In this document: positions 54,125 to 57,870 of the stretch, one piece after another
How positions within the stretch are numbered: the stretch's first letter is position 1
How the letters are laid out: every line of letters begins with the position of its first letter
Origin: Chromatiaceae bacterium
Lineage (GTDB): Bacteria; Pseudomonadota; Gammaproteobacteria; Chromatiales; Chromatiaceae
Direction: 5' to 3'
Length of the DNA: 57,870 nt
Assembly: GCA_013426805.1 (NCBI GenBank)
Contig: JACDZG010000036.1
Span: 1-57,870, forward strand
The notes under the pieces: generated by a model
Database searches by the model: none
The model's input: only the letters and a program-made list of their open reading frames with translations
What the model was told of the DNA's origin: nothing
Made by a program: the position numbers and the translations under genes

Positions 54125-54334
54125 ATGACCACCCCGACCGTCGAGATCGCTCGCTTTCCCGCGCTGCGCCTGCTCGCCTGGCAACTGCACCAGGAGCGGA
54201 TGAGCGAGCCCGATGTCCTTGCGCTCTACGAGCGGGAGTGGCGGCACCTGGACCCGGACCGGCTCGACCCGGACGAGTGGGCACTGATCGAGCGTCTGGT
54301 CCGCACCTACGGGCATGGCGTGCTCAATGTATAA
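54125..54334 (+). CDS. Small protein, putative antitoxin partner of an AbiEii-type toxin
   Basis: 69 residues, acidic and helical (MTTPTVEIARFPALRLLAWQ, then EPDVLALYEREWRHLDPDRL). Its stop overlaps the start of the next gene by 8 bp (ATGTATAA), a sign of translational coupling. It is not an AbiEi-type HTH protein, so if it is the antitoxin it belongs to a different group. Otherwise unrecognised. Confidence 0.65.
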   Translation: MTTPTVEIARFPALRLLAWQLHQERMSEPDVLALYEREWRHLDPDRLDPDEWALIERLVRTYGHGVLNV

Positions 54335-55013
54335 GCGCGCCCACCACCGGCGGATCTTCAGCGTCTTAAGCCGGATGGACCCGGACTTCCTGCGCGCTGC
54401 CGCCTGCTGTTTCGGCGGCGGCACTTGTCTCGCCCTTGTCTTGGACGAATACCGCGAGTCGGTGGATATCGACTTCCTGTGCGCCGCGACCGAGGGGTAT
54501 CGCGCCATCCGCTCGACCGTGAGCGAGGGGTCGCTCGGCGCGCTGTTTCGCGTCGCGCCGCGGCTGTTGCGGGAGGTGCGGGCAGACCGGTACGGGATTC
54601 GCACCGTGCTGGAGGTCGAGGGCGTCCCGGTCCGCTTCGAGGTGGTCCTCGAAGGGCGTATTGCGCTGCACTGCGAGACGGTGGAACCCTTGCCCGTGCC
54701 GATCCTCGCCCGCACCGACCTGTTCGCCGAGAAGCTGCTGGCCAACTGCGACCGCTGGGCCGATCGCAGCACCTTTGCCCGCGATGTCCTGGACCTACTG
54801 GTGATGTCGGCTCACTGGGGACCGATTCCCGCCGGGGCGATCGAGATCGCGGAGCAGGCCTACGGCCCGGCGGTTCGCCTCGCCTACGAGCGTGCGACCC
54901 AAGCGCTTGCCGACGACTCCGCCTACCTCGGGCGGTGCTTCGACGCCCTGTCCGTCTCGTCCGAGGCCCGAATCTTGGTTCGAGAGCGACTGGGACGGGT
55001 CGGGGCGCCCTGA
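54327..55013 (+). CDS. AbiEii/AbiGii-type nucleotidyltransferase, putative toxin
   Basis: 228 residues from the ATG at 54327. The nucleotidyltransferase core is FGGGTCLALVLDEYRESVDI with DIDFL (Asp47, Asp49 as metal ligands), followed by RFEVVLEGRIAL and LARTDLFAEKLLANCDRW. AbiEii-type enzymes block translation by adding nucleotides to tRNA or other targets and are held in check by a co-encoded protein. The length is slightly short of classic AbiEii. Confidence 0.78.
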   Translation: MYKRAHHRRIFSVLSRMDPDFLRAAACCFGGGTCLALVLDEYRESVDIDFLCAATEGYRAIRSTVSEGSLGALFRVAPRLLREVRADRYGIRTVLEVEGVPVRFEVVLEGRIALHCETVEPLPVPILARTDLFAEKLLANCDRWADRSTFARDVLDLLVMSAHWGPIPAGAIEIAEQAYGPAVRLAYERATQALADDSAYLGRCFDALSVSSEARILVRERLGRVGAP

Positions 55014-55106
55014 GCCGCCGCTGACCCCCGGAGCACATCTGGTCTTGGACAGTTTACGGACATCAAGGATACTTGGGTCTTCGTCCATTGAGCCGCCGAG
55101 CCTGCT

Positions 55107-57797
55107 ATGAACGACACCGCCGACTTCAGCCTCTCGGGCCATTGGGCCGTGCTTCCGCCGGACCCGGACCCGACCGAAACCGCGGAGTGGCTGCAAGCGC
55201 TCGATGCGGTCATCGAATGCGACGGCCGCAACCGCGCCACCTTCCTGCTGCGCAAGCTCTTCGACCGGGCGCGCGCCCAGCGCGTGGCGCTGCCGCCGGT
55301 CTGGAGCACCCCCTACTGCAACACCATCGCGCTGGCCGACCAACCGCAGTTTCCGGGGACCTTGGAGACCGAGCAACGGCTGGTCGCCTTGGTGCGCTGG
55401 AATGCCCTGGCGATGGTGGTGCGCGCCAACAACCGCTCCACCGAGTTGGGCGGCCACATCGCCAGCTACGCCTCCGCCGCGGATCTCTTCGAGGTCGGCT
55501 TCAATCATTTCTTCCGCGCCGGCCAGGACGGGGACCTGGTGTATTTCCAGCCCCATTCCGCGCCCGGCGTCTACGCGCGCGCCTTTCTCGAAGGGCGGCT
55601 CAGTGAGACCCAGCTCGACCACTACCGGCGCGAGGTCGGGGGCGCGGGCCTGTGTTCCTATTGCCACCCCTATTTGATGCCGCAGTTCTGGCAGTTCCCC
55701 ACCGGCTCGATGGGGCTGGGCCCGCTCCAGGCCATCTATCAGGCGCGCTTCATGCGCTATCTCGAACATCGCGGGATCGCCGACGCCGCGGGCCGCAAGG
55801 TCTGGGCCTTCGTCGGCGACGGCGAGATGGACGAGCCGGAGTCTCTGGCCGGGCTGTCGCTCGCCGGACGCGAGCGGCTGGACAACCTGATCGTCGTCGT
55901 GAACTGCAACCTGCAGCGCCTGGACGGACCGGTGCGCGGCAATGGCTCCATCGTGCAGGAACTCGAAGGACTCTTCGCCGGGGCGGGCTGGAACGTCATC
56001 AAGCTGTTGTGGGGCGCGGACTGGGACCCGCTCTTCGCCCGCGACCGCGACAGTGCGATTTTGAAGCGCCTGCACGAGACGGTCGACGGTGCTCTGCAGC
56101 AGTACGCTGCCACCGACGGGCGCTTCAACCGCGAGCAGTTCTTCAATAAATACCCGGAACTGCGCGCGATCGTCGCGCACCTCTCCGACAGCGACATCGA
56201 CCGGCTCAAGCGCGGCGGCCACGATCCGGTGAAGATCTACGCCGCCTATCACGCGGCGTCCGCCCACCAGGGCCAGCCGACCGTGATCCTGGCCCAGACC
56301 AAGAAGGGCTACGGGATGGGCCATTGGGGCCAGGGCAAGATGGGCGCTCACGGGCAGAAAAAGCTGGAGGCCGCGGCGCTGCTCGCCTTCCGCGACCGCT
56401 TCGCGCTGCCGCTGTCGGACGCCGAGGTCACCGGCCTGCACTTCTATCGCCCGCCCGCCGACAGCCCCGAGATGAAATACCTGCATGCCTGCCGACAGGC
56501 GCTCGGCGGCTATCTGCCGGCACGCAGCGCGCAGGGTCCGACACGGACCGCGCCGCTGCTGACCGCCTTCACACGGTTTCTGGAGGGCGCGCACGGCCGC
56601 GAGGAATCCACGACCATGGTGTTCGTCCAGCTCCTTTCGCACCTGCTGCGCGACCCGGCGCTCGGCCGCACGCTGGTGCCCATCGTCGCCGACGAGGCGC
56701 GCACCTTCGGCATGCAGGCGCTGTTCCGCCAGGTCGCCATCTACTCCGCGGTCGGGCAGCTCTACGCGCCGGAGGACCAAGACGAGCTGCTCTACTACAA
56801 GGAGGCCCGCGACGGCCAGATCCTGGAGGAGGGCATCACCGAAGCCGGTGCCGTCGCCTCCTGGATCGCTGCCGCGACCAGTTACAGCACCCACGGCGTG
56901 CCGATGCTGCCCTTCTACATCTTCTATTCCGCCTTCGGCTACCGGCGTATCGGCGACCTGATCTGGGCGGCCGGCGACTCGCGCTGCCGGGGCTTCCTGA
57001 TCGGCGCCACCGCCGGCCGCACCACCCTCGCGGGCGAGGGTCTGCAGCACCAGGACGGCTCCAGCCACCTGCTGTTCTCGGTCGTGCCCAACTGCGTGGC
57101 CTATGATCCCTGCTTCGGCTATGAACTGGCCGCCATCGTGCGCGACGGCATGCGGCGGATGCTTGAGGATCAGGAGGACGTCTTCTACTACGTCACGGTG
57201 ACCAACGAGAACTATGTCCACCCCGCCATGCCGGAGGGCGCGCAGGAGGGCATCCTGCGCGGCCTGTACCGGCTGCGGGCAGCCGCGGACAGCCAGGGCG
57301 GGCCGCGCGTGCAACTCCTCGGGGCCGGCACTCTACTGCGCGAGGCACTGGCCGCCGCCGAGTTGCTGGCGGAAGACTGGGGCGTGGCCGCGGATCTGTG
57401 GAGCGTCACCAGCTTCACGGAACTGCGCCGCGACGGGCTCGCCGCCGAGCGGCGCAACCGGCTGCACCCGGGCGCGGCGCCCGTGCTGAGCTGGGTCGAG
57501 CAATGCCTGGCGCCGACCGCGGGACCCGTGGTCGCCGTGAGCGACTACCTGCGCACGGTACCGGATCTCATTCGCGCCTGGGTGCCGCGCCGCTATGTCA
57601 CCTTGGGCACCGACGGGTACGGGCGCAGCGATACCCGCGCGGCGCTGCGGCGATTCTTCGAGGTAGACCGGCACCACATCGCGCTGGCGGCGCTCACGGC
57701 ACTCGCCGACGACGGGGAGCTCAAGCCATCCAGGGTCGAGGAGGCCATCGCGCGCTATGGCATCGATACGGGCGGCCCGAATCCTTGGGATTGCTGA
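55107..57797 (+). CDS. aceE: Pyruvate dehydrogenase E1 component, homodimeric type
   Basis: 896 residues. ThDP-dependent decarboxylation of pyruvate feeding the pyruvate dehydrogenase complex. Features: NRSTELGGHIASYASAADLF, GSMGLGPLQAIYQARFMRYL, ThDP-Mg motif VGDGEMDEPESLAG ending in VVNCNLQRLDGPV, AQTKKGYGMGH, and the C-terminal HQDGSSHLLFSVVP and LGTDGYGRSDTR blocks. Length and motifs indicate a functional protein. The usual downstream aceF is not reached before the window ends at 57870, where only 70 bp of unassigned sequence remain. Confidence 0.95.
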   Translation: MNDTADFSLSGHWAVLPPDPDPTETAEWLQALDAVIECDGRNRATFLLRKLFDRARAQRVALPPVWSTPYCNTIALADQPQFPGTLETEQRLVALVRWNALAMVVRANNRSTELGGHIASYASAADLFEVGFNHFFRAGQDGDLVYFQPHSAPGVYARAFLEGRLSETQLDHYRREVGGAGLCSYCHPYLMPQFWQFPTGSMGLGPLQAIYQARFMRYLEHRGIADAAGRKVWAFVGDGEMDEPESLAGLSLAGRERLDNLIVVVNCNLQRLDGPVRGNGSIVQELEGLFAGAGWNVIKLLWGADWDPLFARDRDSAILKRLHETVDGALQQYAATDGRFNREQFFNKYPELRAIVAHLSDSDIDRLKRGGHDPVKIYAAYHAASAHQGQPTVILAQTKKGYGMGHWGQGKMGAHGQKKLEAAALLAFRDRFALPLSDAEVTGLHFYRPPADSPEMKYLHACRQALGGYLPARSAQGPTRTAPLLTAFTRFLEGAHGREESTTMVFVQLLSHLLRDPALGRTLVPIVADEARTFGMQALFRQVAIYSAVGQLYAPEDQDELLYYKEARDGQILEEGITEAGAVASWIAAATSYSTHGVPMLPFYIFYSAFGYRRIGDLIWAAGDSRCRGFLIGATAGRTTLAGEGLQHQDGSSHLLFSVVPNCVAYDPCFGYELAAIVRDGMRRMLEDQEDVFYYVTVTNENYVHPAMPEGAQEGILRGLYRLRAAADSQGGPRVQLLGAGTLLREALAAAELLAEDWGVAADLWSVTSFTELRRDGLAAERRNRLHPGAAPVLSWVEQCLAPTAGPVVAVSDYLRTVPDLIRAWVPRRYVTLGTDGYGRSDTRAALRRFFEVDRHHIALAALTALADDGELKPSRVEEAIARYGIDTGGPNPWDC

Positions 57798-57870
57798 GCC
57801 GACATCCCTGCTTGCAGCTAGCAGCCTGTCGGACTTTAGGCGATTTCCGAATAAGACGCTATCAAGAATC

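Noticed and set aside
54795-57314. 839-codon minus-strand frame opposite aceE
   Set aside because: Shadow of the GC-rich aceE gene; low-complexity Gly/Arg/Val content and no motifs.
57798-57870. Possible insertion-sequence end after aceE
   Set aside because: Only 70 bp with a CCTGTCGGACTTT-like string; no inverted partner can be seen before the window ends.

Overview
The window is a GC-rich chromosomal segment from a gammaproteobacterium. The gene content suggests a purple sulfur bacterium (Chromatiaceae-like): FabA-type fatty acid synthesis, a purM-purN cluster facing a CDP-alcohol phosphatidyltransferase and an Hda-like DnaA-family protein, Hsp33, a single-chain (homodimeric type) pyruvate dehydrogenase E1, and very many short interspersed palindromic repeats. 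The taxonomic placement is inference; no rRNA, tRNA or photosynthesis gene is present to fix it.

Layout. (1) 1-6.2 kb is accessory DNA. Small toxin-antitoxin-like genes (DUF2283, a PIN-domain protein, two related small proteins) are followed by a minus-strand cluster of three gene-cassette-like units separated by integron attC-like sites (3478-3572, 4522-4580, 5732-5808). No integrase is in view, so it looks like a CALIN. The cassette genes encode an Mrr-like nuclease, a protein with a HEPN-like RxxxxH motif and a CHAT-like (caspase-fold) protein, which reads as a small defence cassette array. (2) 6.4-8.6 kb is a gene graveyard: a frameshifted gene, a broken membrane-protein gene, and internal fragments of a molybdopterin oxidoreductase and a PuuD/DUF989-like membrane protein. 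(3) 8.6-11.1 kb holds a cysteine-rich small protein and a two-gene P-loop ATPase / unknown-protein unit between two mobile palindromic elements. (4) 11.4-22.3 kb is ordinary housekeeping: a NupC-type transporter, Hsp33, a phosphoesterase, PurN/PurM, a CDP-alcohol phosphatidyltransferase, Hda, a WrbA-like flavoprotein, a periplasmic thioredoxin-like protein, acylphosphatase, CpdA and rubrerythrin.

(5) 22.9-27.2 kb carries a tandem segmental duplication. A promoter, a long leader, a small secreted protein and a membrane-anchored coiled-coil protein occur twice, and the first copy is followed by shrunken relics of fabA and proS, whose intact genes follow the second copy. (6) 27.2-35.6 kb: fabA, proS, a DUF4124 protein, the ilvB-ilvH-ilvC operon with a strong terminator, and an L,D-transpeptidase lipoprotein.

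(7) 35.8-39.8 kb: a TrlF-type PHP-SMC ATPase followed after 9 bp by a Schlafen/AlbA_2-type ATP-binding protein, a likely two-gene defence operon. (8) 40.2-46.7 kb: a secreted FG-GAP-like repeat protein, moaA, a REP-associated transposase (RAYT) with its palindromes arranged as a 138-bp tandem repeat, and a membrane-fused spermidine-synthase-like protein. (9) 46.9-53.0 kb is a second defence-like island: an ABC/OLD-type ATPase paired with a possible TOPRIM-like partner, then a 1268-residue protein with a possible PD-(D/E)xK N-terminus, a STAND-type NTPase and HEAT-like repeats. (10) 53.4-57.8 kb: an orphan HicB-like antitoxin, an AbiEii-type nucleotidyltransferase with a small overlapping partner, and aceE.

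A repeat family runs through the whole window: short elements bounded by GCCGGAACGATGATCAAGGC-like inverted ends enclose different internal palindromes. They sit at gene ends and in two cases contribute the last codons of a gene.
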